DNA of 64,000 nt, taken from contig NZ_CP019334.1 of NCBI RefSeq assembly GCF_002163675.1, positions 2,895,501 through 2,959,500 on the forward strand. Direction: 5' to 3'. The position numbers and the translations under genes were made by a program. The notes beneath the pieces are model-generated. The model made no database searches and was not told where the DNA came from. It was given only the letters and a program-made list of their open reading frames with translations. The stretch is from Polaribacter sp. SA4-12 (GTDB lineage Bacteria; Bacteroidota; Bacteroidia; Flavobacteriales; Flavobacteriaceae). Shown here piece after piece: positions 8,491 through 17,050 of the stretch. Positions within the stretch are counted from its first letter, which is position 1. Each line of letters begins with the position of its first letter.

Positions 8491-8625
8491 GTTGCCAACA
8501 ATGTATAAAAATAATAGCGGTTTAAGTGTTGAAACGAAAGTAAGTAAATATAAAAAAGGTCTGTGTTTAACCGAAAAGTTAGTGTTTATAAATCCGCTAC
8601 TATTCTTATACTAGACCGTTAGCGA
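8491..8625. repeat. Cassette-boundary imperfect palindrome
   Basis: GTTGCCAAC opens the element and CCGTTAGCG closes it. Inside, arms at 8503-8524 (GTATAAAAATAATAGCGG) and 8590-8611 are imperfect inverted repeats around ~65 bp. A related half-site CGTTGGCAACAACTT lies at 6366-6380, upstream of the broken gene. The layout recalls attC-like sites and the palindromes around accessory genes in Bacteroidota, but the classic attC core is not matched. The right end includes the stop codon of the converging brnQ. Confidence 0.5.
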
Positions 8626-9884
8626 ATCTTCTTCAAATTAAACACAACAAAAACCAATAAAGCAGGTAGAACCCAACCTAAACTATGTTCTGCAAAAGGA
8701 ATAACACTTTTAATTCCGACTAAGTTTTCTCTAGGTATTACAAAGCCTAAAAAGTCTGTAATACTAAAGATGAAAGTAGCGATAACTACACCTCTAAAAA
8801 CCAATTTAGAAGCATATTTTTCTGGTACAACATTTAGTAGAATTAATACAATTGTTATTGGGTATACAAACATTAATGCTGGCACTGCAATATCAATAAT
8901 AAAACCAACATCATTACTACCAACAATAACACCTATAACTGCAGAAACTGCAGCGGTAATTGTATAAGCTGTGTTAGAGTTATTGCAGATTCCTCTTACA
9001 TAATCTGCTGTTCCTGTTATTACTCCAATTGCTGTTGTAAAACAAGCTAAAGCGACTAAAACACTTAAAAAAGTGCTTCCTAAATGCCCTAAAGTAAGTG
9101 TACTTAAACCAGATAAAATTTCAATTCTTGTTGCGTTTTCTGCAAAGGTTGATGAGAATAAAGATCCGCTAAAAATTAAACCTCCATAAATTAATAATAA
9201 ACCTGCTCCTGCAATGATTCCTGCTTTAGAAACGAGTTCTTTTTTGGCTTCAAAAGTTGTGTGACCACGTAAGTGTAAAGAAATAACAATTACTGCTCCA
9301 AGGATAACACCTGCAATGGCATCAAAAGTTTGATAACCTTCTAATATTCCGTCTACAAAAGGATGCTTAAATTCTGCAGGATTTATGGATTCTGGAGAAG
9401 TGAAACAAGCAATTCCTATAATTACCAATAAAATAAGGACAATAATTGGCGTTAAAAACTGACCAATTAAGCTAATTATTTTAGAACGATTTACAGCAAA
9501 TATAAATACCAAAACAAAATAAATAACACTTGTTAAAAGTGCTGATGACTCAATAAATGGCTGAATTGCTATTTCGTGCGTTACAGCAGCAGTTCTTGGT
9601 GATGGAATTGCAATGGCAATGATGTAAATTAAAAAACAATAAATGGTACTAAATAGTGGCGAAACTTTTTTTCCGAAATCGTATAAAGTTCCTTGTAATC
9701 TTGCGTGTGCAAAAATTGCCAAAATAGGAATAGCAATCGCTGTTATTACGAATCCTAAAACTACAATCCACCAATCTGGACCTGCTTTTACTCCTAAAGA
9801 TGTTGGTAAAATTAAATTTCCTGCTCCAAAAAATAGTGAAAATAATGCAAAACCTGCAATCCAAATTTCTTTTTTCTTATTCAA
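8619..9884 (-). CDS. brnQ: Branched-chain amino acid transport system II carrier protein
   Basis: 421-residue integral membrane protein of the LIVCS family, normal length, with about 12 hydrophobic segments. The N-terminal GFALFSLFFGAGNLILP motif is diagnostic. It imports leucine, isoleucine and valine using an ion gradient. It lies 5 bp downstream of the serine hydrolase gene on the same strand and may be cotranscribed with it. Its stop codon lies within the cassette-boundary repeat, so the insertion may have occurred at its 3' end. Confidence 0.92.
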   Translation of the reverse strand: MNKKKEIWIAGFALFSLFFGAGNLILPTSLGVKAGPDWWIVVLGFVITAIAIPILAIFAHARLQGTLYDFGKKVSPLFSTIYCFLIYIIAIAIPSPRTAAVTHEIAIQPFIESSALLTSVIYFVLVFIFAVNRSKIISLIGQFLTPIIVLILLVIIGIACFTSPESINPAEFKHPFVDGILEGYQTFDAIAGVILGAVIVISLHLRGHTTFEAKKELVSKAGIIAGAGLLLIYGGLIFSGSLFSSTFAENATRIEILSGLSTLTLGHLGSTFLSVLVALACFTTAIGVITGTADYVRGICNNSNTAYTITAAVSAVIGVIVGSNDVGFIIDIAVPALMFVYPITIVLILLNVVPEKYASKLVFRGVVIATFIFSITDFLGFVIPRENLVGIKSVIPFAEHSLGWVLPALLVFVVFNLKKIR

Positions 9885-9889
9885 AATAA

Positions 9890-11437
9890 TTATTGCTTTT
9901 TAAGTTTTAAATCACCAAAATCGAAACTAAAATCTGTAATTGGTGCAATAGGCTTCATAGTTGCTTCAACTGCATTTCCTTTTTCATCAAAAGTAAACTG
10001 TACAAAAACATCTGCATCAAAACTTCTGTTATTCCATTTTGCAACGTATGTTGTTTGGTTGTATGGTAGTAATTCGCCAATCAATTTAGAAGAACGCTCA
10101 CATTTTATGCTGTAAGAATTTCCATCATGAGAAATAAGTACGTTTCCAAACCAATTATCAGTATAAGTACCAATAATCTGATATGGTTTTGGTACGCTTT
10201 TATCGGTTTTAGCAATTTCTGCTTTAGAGAAAATTTCAGCTTTTAAATCGTCGTTATATTTTAAATATTTGGTATTATTTTTCCCTAATTTTTCTAGCCA
10301 ATTTCTATTTTCATACCCTAAATACGTGTCTTTAATTGTATTTGTAATCGTATTAAATGCACTTCCATTCATTTGATTCGTTAACACTACAATTGCCAAA
10401 TCTAAATCTGGAATCATCGTAAACTGAGTAACTGTACCCAATAAACCACCGGTGTGATACACTTGTTTGTAACCGCCTTTTACATCCGTTAAAAACCAAC
10501 CTAAACCATAACCTCTAAAATTAGAATTGAAAGAATCGTTTTTTCTTACTTTTAAAGGAGTTTGTAATTGCCAAAGTTCATGAAATTCTTTTTCACTTAA
10601 TATGCGTTTTCCATTTTTGGTAACTGCATCATTCATTAAAAAATTTGCCCAAATAAGCATGTCTTTTACGTTACTTATAATTCCGCCTGCAGGATTTGCA
10701 GTTTCGCTCCAATCATGCGGAATTTGAATCACTTTTCCTTCTGTTCTTGTGTGAGCGTCAATAATATTTTTTCTATTTATAACTCTATTGTAAGACGCTT
10801 TACTGTTGTTCATTCCAACAGGTTTCATAATTCTTGTTTCAATAAATTCTTCCCAAGAAAGACCACTTACACGTTTTAAAACTTCACCTGCAATAATAAA
10901 CATATTGTTATTATACGCAAATTTACTTCTAAAAGAAGTTTTTGGTTTTAGGTATTTTACATTGTTAATCACATCAGAAACATCAAAATTATTTCCTTCA
11001 GGAAAAAACATTAAATCTCCAGCGCCTAAACCCATTCCGCTTCTGTGAGTTACTAAATCTCTCACCGTAAATTGTTCCGTTACCCAAGCGTCATATAACT
11101 GAAATTCTGGAATGTGTTTTCTTACTTTATCATCCCAATTTAGTTTTCCAGCATCTACCATCATTGCCAAAGCAAAACAAGTAAAACCTTTACTGTTAGA
11201 AGCAATACCAACTAAGGTATTTTCGTTCATATCTTTTTTATTGGTTAAAGAACGAACTCCATGACCTTTTGCATAAACGATTTCACCGTCTTTTAAAATA
11301 CCAACAGAAATACCAGGAACATCAAAAGTTTTTAAGGTTTCTTTTACTAAATTATCGAGATTTTTCTCGTCAATTTGAGCGTTTAAAGTTAAAGAAAGTG
11401 TAAAGAGAAATAGAAGTACTATTTTTTTGAAAAACAT
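9890..11437 (-). CDS. Serine hydrolase, class C beta-lactamase-like (with DUF3471-like tail)
   Basis: 515 residues with a signal peptide. The beta-lactamase/transpeptidase fold shows the SxxK motif in IASNSKGF (around residue 80), a YNN motif (KFAYNNNMF) and an HTGG motif replacing KTG. The last ~110 residues form a beta-rich tail like DUF3471 (IGTYTDNWFGNVLISHDG). Such proteins are usually periplasmic or outer-membrane esterases or D-peptidases, not true beta-lactamases. It precedes brnQ on the same strand with a 5-bp gap. Substrate unknown. Confidence 0.85.
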   Translation of the reverse strand: MFFKKIVLLFLFTLSLTLNAQIDEKNLDNLVKETLKTFDVPGISVGILKDGEIVYAKGHGVRSLTNKKDMNENTLVGIASNSKGFTCFALAMMVDAGKLNWDDKVRKHIPEFQLYDAWVTEQFTVRDLVTHRSGMGLGAGDLMFFPEGNNFDVSDVINNVKYLKPKTSFRSKFAYNNNMFIIAGEVLKRVSGLSWEEFIETRIMKPVGMNNSKASYNRVINRKNIIDAHTRTEGKVIQIPHDWSETANPAGGIISNVKDMLIWANFLMNDAVTKNGKRILSEKEFHELWQLQTPLKVRKNDSFNSNFRGYGLGWFLTDVKGGYKQVYHTGGLLGTVTQFTMIPDLDLAIVVLTNQMNGSAFNTITNTIKDTYLGYENRNWLEKLGKNNTKYLKYNDDLKAEIFSKAEIAKTDKSVPKPYQIIGTYTDNWFGNVLISHDGNSYSIKCERSSKLIGELLPYNQTTYVAKWNNRSFDADVFVQFTFDEKGNAVEATMKPIAPITDFSFDFGDLKLKKQ

Positions 11438-11517
11438 AAGTTTAAATTGTGATAAATTCTCATCAAATATAGTAAATACTTTATGATGTTTTCAATTTCT
11501 AAAAGCGAATCAAATGC

Positions 11518-11525
11518 TATATTTG
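11518..11525 (+). promoter_or_regulatory. -7 box TATATTTG, 5 nt before ATG
   Basis: Perfect TAnnTTTG ending five bases before the chosen ATG at 11531. Transcription would start at or beside the start codon, implying a leaderless mRNA. Confidence 0.55.
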
Positions 11526-11530
11526 TTTCC

Positions 11531-12310
11531 ATGATTTTAGAATATAAAAAGGCGAATATTTTTTATACAGATCAAGGAAAAGGAACTGCAATTGTTCTAA
11601 TTCATGGGTTTTTAGAAAATGCCACTATGTGGGATAAAATTACTCCAGAATTAATCAAAAAGAATAGAGTTATTACCATTGATTTGTTAGGACATGGAAA
11701 ATCGGATTGTTTGGGTTATGTGCATTCTATGGAGTTGTTTTCAGAAACAATAGAAGCTGTCTTAAAACAGCTAAAAATTAGGAAATATATTTTGGTAGGC
11801 CATTCTTTAGGAGGTTATATTTCTTTAGCTATTTCCAAAATGAATCCCAATAAAATAAAGGGATTATGCTTGCTTAATTCAACTTCTAATGAAGATTCTA
11901 AAGAGCGAAAAAAATTAAGAACAAGAGCAAATAAAATGGTGCAAAATAATTTTGAAACAATGATAAAATTATCGGTTTCAAATTTGTTTCATCAAGAAAA
12001 TTTATTGAAATTTAAACAAGAAATTGAGGTTGTAAAAAAGAATGCTTTACAAACTTCTGTTCAAGGTTATATTGCTGCCAATGAAGGAATGAAAAATCGC
12101 CCGAATTTAAATCAATTTTTAAAAGATAATAATTTTAAAAAGTTGATAATTATTGGAGAGAAAGATCCTGTTTTAGATTTTGAAACCTCTAAAGAAGAAG
12201 CTGAAATAACGAACTCAGAATTTGTTGTGTTTCCTGATGGACATATGAGTCATATTGAAAATAAGAAGGAATTGATTACTACTTTAAAAGATTTTGTAAA
12301 GAGTTGTTAA
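11531..12310 (+). CDS. Alpha/beta hydrolase
   Basis: About 259 residues from ATG 11531. An upstream ATG at 11483 would overlap the consensus promoter box, so the inner start is preferred. Features of the fold: oxyanion-loop motif HGFLENATMWD, nucleophile elbow GHSLGGY (Ser), acidic residue in EKDPVLDF and a final His in DGHMSHIENK. No signal peptide, so it is a cytoplasmic esterase/lipase-like enzyme of unknown substrate. The AraC-type gene follows after 26 bp with its own promoter. Confidence 0.88.
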   Translation: MILEYKKANIFYTDQGKGTAIVLIHGFLENATMWDKITPELIKKNRVITIDLLGHGKSDCLGYVHSMELFSETIEAVLKQLKIRKYILVGHSLGGYISLAISKMNPNKIKGLCLLNSTSNEDSKERKKLRTRANKMVQNNFETMIKLSVSNLFHQENLLKFKQEIEVVKKNALQTSVQGYIAANEGMKNRPNLNQFLKDNNFKKLIIIGEKDPVLDFETSKEEAEITNSEFVVFPDGHMSHIENKKELITTLKDFVKSC

Positions 12311-12323
12311 ACTTTATTTTAAG

Positions 12324-12331
12324 TATATTTG
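12324..12331 (+). promoter_or_regulatory. -7 box TATATTTG, 5 nt before ATG
   Basis: Exact consensus with the same five-base spacing to the ATG (12337) as for the upstream hydrolase. Confidence 0.55.
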
Positions 12332-12336
12332 AATCT

Positions 12337-13458
12337 ATGGATAACGCATCAACAATTCCCTTTTTAGCAATTATTATTGTGGTGTTTTTTCTGTTTTTCT
12401 CTGTTTTTCTATTTACAGTAAAAACAGAAAAAAAATTAAGTAATATTTTATTAGCAACTTTTTTAGTTGTGGTTGCTATTGATATTAGCGCTTTTTTCTA
12501 CACAAATTTTCTACAACTACCTTTAGCATTAGAAATGCTTCGAATTCAAATTTCAAATTTTAAAGACCCGCTACTTTTTCTATATATATTATCTATTATT
12601 TATTCAAACTTCAAACTAAAGAAAATACACTTTGTACATCTTTTACCTTGGTTAATATGTGTTGTTGTATTAATCCCTAATTTTTTTCTTGTTGATGAAG
12701 AATCTAAAATTCAGTTTTTAAATAATTTTAATGAAACAAGTGAAGGTAAATTTTTAAGTTTTTTAGGATATGCTATTTCTCTTATTTATTTTGTTGCAGA
12801 GCTCTACTACGTAATAAGATACCGAAAACTATTATTAGAAAATTATACTGACAAAAATGCATTTAAAAATTACAAATGGCTGAAACAGTTACTAATTTTG
12901 ATTACTGTTGGGCAAGTTCTTACCATTATTAAAAACGTTTCTCGTCAAGGGTATTCTGCTGAGGTAACAGATATTCTTCGAATAATAACTTTAACATTTG
13001 GTGTTTTTCTGATTTTTTGGTTGGTATTTAAAGCATTAAATTCTCCGAAACTATTTAGAGGAATTGATGTAAATTTAGTGGCATCTAAAGAAATTGTATT
13101 GGATGAAAATCTAAATACAAAAACTGCTCAACAAATTGAATTGTTAAAAAAATATATGGAAGACAATAAACCTTATTTAAATCCATCTTTAACCATTAGA
13201 AATTTAGCTTTAGAAATGAATATCTCTATGAGGGAATTATCTGTTTTAATCAATCAAAACCTGAACCAACATTTTTTCGATTTTGTAAATGAATACAGAA
13301 TTAAAGAAGCAATGAAAATCTTGAAAGACCCCTCTAAAAAAGCCTTTACAGTTTTAGAAATTTTATACAAAGTTGGCTTTAATTCTAAATCTTCCTTTAA
13401 TACTGCTTTTAAAAAGCATACAGGTTATACTCCAACACAATATAGAAAAACAGCTTAA
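12337..13458 (+). CDS. Membrane-bound AraC-type regulator
   Basis: About 373 residues from ATG 12337. The N-terminal half has six or seven hydrophobic segments (first AIIIVVFFLFFSVFLFTV). A cytoplasmic linker follows, then a C-terminal AraC helix-turn-helix domain (LTIRNLALEMNISMRELSVL; VLEILYKVGFNSKSSFNTAF; TGYTPTQYR). It probably transduces a membrane or extracellular signal directly to DNA. The next gene encodes an outer-membrane receptor-like protein, and the gap between them holds a phased operator (13479-13534), so the pair likely forms a regulator/target unit. Confidence 0.85.
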   Translation: MDNASTIPFLAIIIVVFFLFFSVFLFTVKTEKKLSNILLATFLVVVAIDISAFFYTNFLQLPLALEMLRIQISNFKDPLLFLYILSIIYSNFKLKKIHFVHLLPWLICVVVLIPNFFLVDEESKIQFLNNFNETSEGKFLSFLGYAISLIYFVAELYYVIRYRKLLLENYTDKNAFKNYKWLKQLLILITVGQVLTIIKNVSRQGYSAEVTDILRIITLTFGVFLIFWLVFKALNSPKLFRGIDVNLVASKEIVLDENLNTKTAQQIELLKKYMEDNKPYLNPSLTIRNLALEMNISMRELSVLINQNLNQHFFDFVNEYRIKEAMKILKDPSKKAFTVLEILYKVGFNSKSSFNTAFKKHTGYTPTQYRKTA

Positions 13459-13478
13459 AATCAAATTGTTAACGTAAA

Positions 13479-13534
13479 GTCGAACGATTGTAAAATATAG
13501 TCGAACTCATTTCTACTTAAGAAAAGAGTTCGAC
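13479..13534 (+). promoter_or_regulatory. Phased GTCGAAC operator before the outer-membrane receptor gene
   Basis: GTCGAAC at 13479-13485 and 13500-13506 form direct repeats exactly 21 bp apart, with an inverted copy GTTCGAC at 13528-13534. The spacing equals that of the AraC-type operators at 4736 and 5208, but the motif differs. The upstream regulator is the likely binder. Confidence 0.6.
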
Positions 13535-13603
13535 TTTGTGTTTTCGGTCGCACAGGTTTCTTTTGTATCGCATTTTTGTGAAATCAAATAAAACACAAAC
13601 AAG

Positions 13604-15985
13604 ATGAACAAAAAGATTAAGTTTTTAGGATTGGTTGCATTACTACTTACAGGAATGCTAACAGCACAAACAATTATAGGAAAAGTAACTGATAAAAACG
13701 ATGTTATTCCGTTTTCGAATGTTACAATTACTGATAATCAGAATAAAATAATTGCAGGAATAACTTCTGATGATAATGGGCTTTTTGAATTAAAAGTTGC
13801 CAAAGGAATGTATACAATTACGATTAGTTATTTAGGCTATAAAAATTGGACTAAAGAAATTAACGTTCATCAAAACCTCAATTTAGGAACTATTAAAATT
13901 TTAGAAAATGCACAAGCATTAGATGAAGTTATTGTAAAAACTGAAAAAAGAATTTTAGAACGTAAAATTGATAGATTGGTTTTTAATGTTGAAAAAAGCA
14001 TTGCTTCTACTGGTGGAAATGGTTTGGATGTTTTAAGAATTACTCCTGGGGTTCAAATTCAAAACGGAACAATAGAAATTCTCGGAAAAGGTGCAACTCA
14101 AATTATGATTAATGGTAGAATTTCTCCATTACAAGGAGATGAATTGGCAAGTTTTTTAAGTGGTTTTTCAGCAAGTGATATTAAAAAAGTTGAGGTAATT
14201 ACAAATCCGCCTGCAAAATATGAAGCATCAGGAAATGGGGGTTTAATTAATATTATTCTAAAAAAAGGAGTACAAGATTCTTGGAAAAATTCTACCACAA
14301 TTTCTTACAATCAAAACAGGTACAACTTTACAACACTTGCTAATAATTTCTTCTATAATAAAGGTAAGGTTTCTTTCTCTGGAAGTTTAAATGCAACGAA
14401 AGGTGCTTTAGAAAATTTAGAAATGTTGCAGATTAATTATCCAAATAATTTTTGGGATATTATTATTGACGCCAAAGAACCTCAAAATCAATTTTCTGGT
14501 CGTTTTTTAATTGATTATGCAATCACTAAAAAAACAACTTTTGGTTTGCAATATTTAGGTGGTACATCAAAAAACAACAATGAAACAGAAACAAAATCTA
14601 ATATATTTGACACCAATAATACTTTAGAAAAATCATTATTAAATGAAGCCAATACAAATACAAATAACAAAAGTCATTCTGCAAATTTTCACTTAATTAC
14701 ACAATTGGATAGTTTGGGTAAAAGCATTTCTTTTGATGCTGATTATTTTACCTTTACTTCTGATAGAGATTTAGATTTTTTTACAGAAACTTTTGATAAT
14801 ATTGGAAATTCTCAAGGAAAAACCTCATCAGCTTTAAACAATGCTGATCAGAAAATAGAAAATTTCAGTTCTAAAATTGATGTAACACATCCTTTAAAAA
14901 AGATAAAACTTTCTTATGGTCTTCAAGCGAGTTTTACCGATACAAATAGTGGTGTTTTGTTTTTTGACAACCTTTCTGGATCACCAATTTTAGATCAAAG
15001 TCAGTCTACAAGATTCAAATACAAAGAAGATGTTTTGGCGGCTTATTTTTCTGGAAGCACAAATTTAAACGATAAATTGCAACTACAATTTGGGTTGCGT
15101 TTTGAAGACACAAAAACCAAAGGATTAAATGTAGATTTAAATCAAGAAAACATCAATAATTACAATAAGTTTTTTCCGAGTTTATATTTCTCTTATGCAA
15201 AAAGTGATTCCAATAACTTTGGTTTTTCTTATGGAAGAAGAATTAATAGACCTAATTTTAGAAATTTAAATCCATTTCGTTTTTACATAAATGATAATAG
15301 TTATAGTGTTGGTAATCCATTTTTACAACCTTCATTTTCAGATAATTTTGAGCTGTCACATTTATACAAAAACAATTTTAGTACAAAACTTTCTTTAAGT
15401 ATTACAAATGATGGTTTTGGGGTGTTTTTTAATACGGATGTTGCCAATCAAAATCAAATAATAACAAGAGAAAATTATTTTAAAAAATATACATATCAAT
15501 TAGAAGAAAGTTTTTCTTACAATAAAATCTCTTGGTTCAAAAGTCAAAACAGTATTAATTTATTAGCTCATATTACTCAATTAACCAAAAATACTAATGC
15601 AGAAATAAATGACGGAATTCAGTTTTATGCAACATCAAACAACACTTTTATTTTAAGCGAAAGCACAAAACTACAAGCCAATGCTTGGTATAGTTCTTTT
15701 CATAACGATGGTTTATTTAGTATTGACGAAATGTTTCATTTATCTTTAGGCTTACAACACGATTTTAAAAACAACATTAAACTTTCTATGCTTTTTAGCG
15801 ATGTTTTAAATACGGGGAGTTTAAGAGATTACAATTCTACAGTAAATAATATTGAACAGAGTTATAGTCAAAATCGAAGCTCAAGAAGCTTTCGAATATC
15901 ACTTTCTTATGACTTCGGAAACAAAAAAGTAAACGTAAAAGATAGACGTTTTGGAAATGATGATGAAAGGAGAAGAAGTAACTAA
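13604..15985 (+). CDS. TonB-dependent-receptor-like outer-membrane beta-barrel protein
   Basis: 793 residues: signal peptide (LTGMLTAQT), an N-terminal CarboxypepD_reg-like beta-sandwich (IIGKVTDKNDVIPFSNVTI), a plug-like domain (GLDVLRITPGVQIQNGTIEILGKG in part; KKVEVITNPPAKYEASG) and a long C-terminal barrel of the OMP_b-brl_3 type. No SusD partner follows, so it is not a typical polysaccharide locus. It may take up a small ligand or metal, or serve in surface signalling. An AraC-type operator lies in its promoter region, and the membrane AraC gene is directly upstream. Confidence 0.88.
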   Translation: MNKKIKFLGLVALLLTGMLTAQTIIGKVTDKNDVIPFSNVTITDNQNKIIAGITSDDNGLFELKVAKGMYTITISYLGYKNWTKEINVHQNLNLGTIKILENAQALDEVIVKTEKRILERKIDRLVFNVEKSIASTGGNGLDVLRITPGVQIQNGTIEILGKGATQIMINGRISPLQGDELASFLSGFSASDIKKVEVITNPPAKYEASGNGGLINIILKKGVQDSWKNSTTISYNQNRYNFTTLANNFFYNKGKVSFSGSLNATKGALENLEMLQINYPNNFWDIIIDAKEPQNQFSGRFLIDYAITKKTTFGLQYLGGTSKNNNETETKSNIFDTNNTLEKSLLNEANTNTNNKSHSANFHLITQLDSLGKSISFDADYFTFTSDRDLDFFTETFDNIGNSQGKTSSALNNADQKIENFSSKIDVTHPLKKIKLSYGLQASFTDTNSGVLFFDNLSGSPILDQSQSTRFKYKEDVLAAYFSGSTNLNDKLQLQFGLRFEDTKTKGLNVDLNQENINNYNKFFPSLYFSYAKSDSNNFGFSYGRRINRPNFRNLNPFRFYINDNSYSVGNPFLQPSFSDNFELSHLYKNNFSTKLSLSITNDGFGVFFNTDVANQNQIITRENYFKKYTYQLEESFSYNKISWFKSQNSINLLAHITQLTKNTNAEINDGIQFYATSNNTFILSESTKLQANAWYSSFHNDGLFSIDEMFHLSLGLQHDFKNNIKLSMLFSDVLNTGSLRDYNSTVNNIEQSYSQNRSSRSFRISLSYDFGNKKVNVKDRRFGNDDERRRSN

Positions 15986-16050
15986 ATATTCTTAAGGTTT
16001 ATTCTGTAATTTTTCAACTATTTCTTCGACTATTGGTAAAAATCAAATCG

Positions 16051-16506
16051 ATGAAACAGTTTATACTATTATTTTTTTTAGGAGTTTCTACAATTTTATC
16101 CGCACAACAAATAGATTACAATACTAAGAAAGGTTATGTAGCTGAAGGATATGATGTAGTTTCATATTTTGTAGAAAGTAAACCTGTAGAAGGAAAAAAT
16201 AAATTTCAAACTACTTATGATGGCGCAAAATTTAGGTTTTCTTCAGAAAAACATTTAAATATGTTTACAGAAAATCCTAAAAAATATGTTCCACAATATG
16301 GAGGATATTGTGCCTATGCAGTTGCAGAAAAAAACATTAAAATGTATATAGATGCAGAAGCTTTTGAAATTAGAGATGGAAAATTATATTTATTTTATAG
16401 TTCTTTTTTTGGTAATAAATTAGACGATTGGCAAGAAGGAGATACCAAAAAATTGAAAATAAAAGCAGATAAAAACTGGGAAAACTTAAAAAATAAAGAA
16501 GATTAA
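16051..16506 (+). CDS. Secreted YHS-domain protein 1
   Basis: About 151 residues from ATG 16051, with a signal peptide ending near LSAQQ; an in-frame ATG at 16033 would give an odd N-terminal extension. It carries a YHS-type domain: GYDVVSYF, KFQTTYDGAKFRFSS, NPKKYVPQYGGYCAYAVA. YHS domains are small, often metal-associated modules. It is a tandem paralog of the next gene, 2 bp away, so cotranscribed. Role unknown. Confidence 0.85.
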   Translation: MKQFILLFFLGVSTILSAQQIDYNTKKGYVAEGYDVVSYFVESKPVEGKNKFQTTYDGAKFRFSSEKHLNMFTENPKKYVPQYGGYCAYAVAEKNIKMYIDAEAFEIRDGKLYLFYSSFFGNKLDDWQEGDTKKLKIKADKNWENLKNKED

Positions 16507-16508
16507 TA

Positions 16509-16955
16509 ATGAAAAAATTCGGATTTCTTTTTTTACTGATCTCATTTACTGCATTTGCACAAAAGCACGATTACAATACCAAAAAAGGTTTTGTTGCAGA
16601 AGGCTATGATGTTGTTTCTTATTTTAATAACAAAGCAGAAAATGGAGATAAAAAGTTTGCAACAAAATATGATGATGTAAAGTTTAAGTTTTCATCAAAA
16701 GAAAATTTAGAAACCTTTAAAAAATCACCTAAAAAGTATGTTCCAGCTTATGGAGGATATTGTGCCTATGCAATTGGTTTAAAAGGAGAAAAAGTATCTA
16801 TAAACCCCAAAACATTCGAAATTAGAGATGGTAAATTATACCTTTTCTACAATTCTTGGGGAACAAATACTTTAGAATTGTGGCAAAAAGAAGGCGCAGA
16901 ACAATTAAAGACAAAAGCAGATAAAAACTGGATTAAGATAAAAGAACAAAAATAA
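16509..16955 (+). CDS. Secreted YHS-domain protein 2
   Basis: 148 residues, signal peptide to TAFAQ, same domain as the preceding gene (YNTKKGFVAEGYDVVSYF, KYVPAYGGYCAYA). The conserved Cys sits in GGYCAYA in both copies. The two proteins are clearly tandem duplicates that have diverged in the middle. A strong terminator follows at 16996-17025. Confidence 0.85.
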   Translation: MKKFGFLFLLISFTAFAQKHDYNTKKGFVAEGYDVVSYFNNKAENGDKKFATKYDDVKFKFSSKENLETFKKSPKKYVPAYGGYCAYAIGLKGEKVSINPKTFEIRDGKLYLFYNSWGTNTLELWQKEGAEQLKTKADKNWIKIKEQK

Positions 16956-16995
16956 GCGAAAGCAGGCTTGGGGGAGTTTGTGAATGAAGAGGAAA

Positions 16996-17025
16996 AGAAA
17001 AGAGCTGAATTAATTCAGCTCTTTT
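16996..17025. terminator. Bidirectional terminator between YHS genes and tyrS
   Basis: Near-perfect palindrome with arms AAAAGAGCTGAAT and ATTCAGCTCTTTT, serving the converging YHS operon and tyrS. Confidence 0.8.
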
Positions 17026-17050
17026 CTTTGTTATAATATGTAAGATAGTA

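Noticed and set aside
8491..8625. True integron attC site
   Set aside because: The outer motifs do not match the attC R'' and R' consensus and no integrase is in the window; kept only as attC-like.
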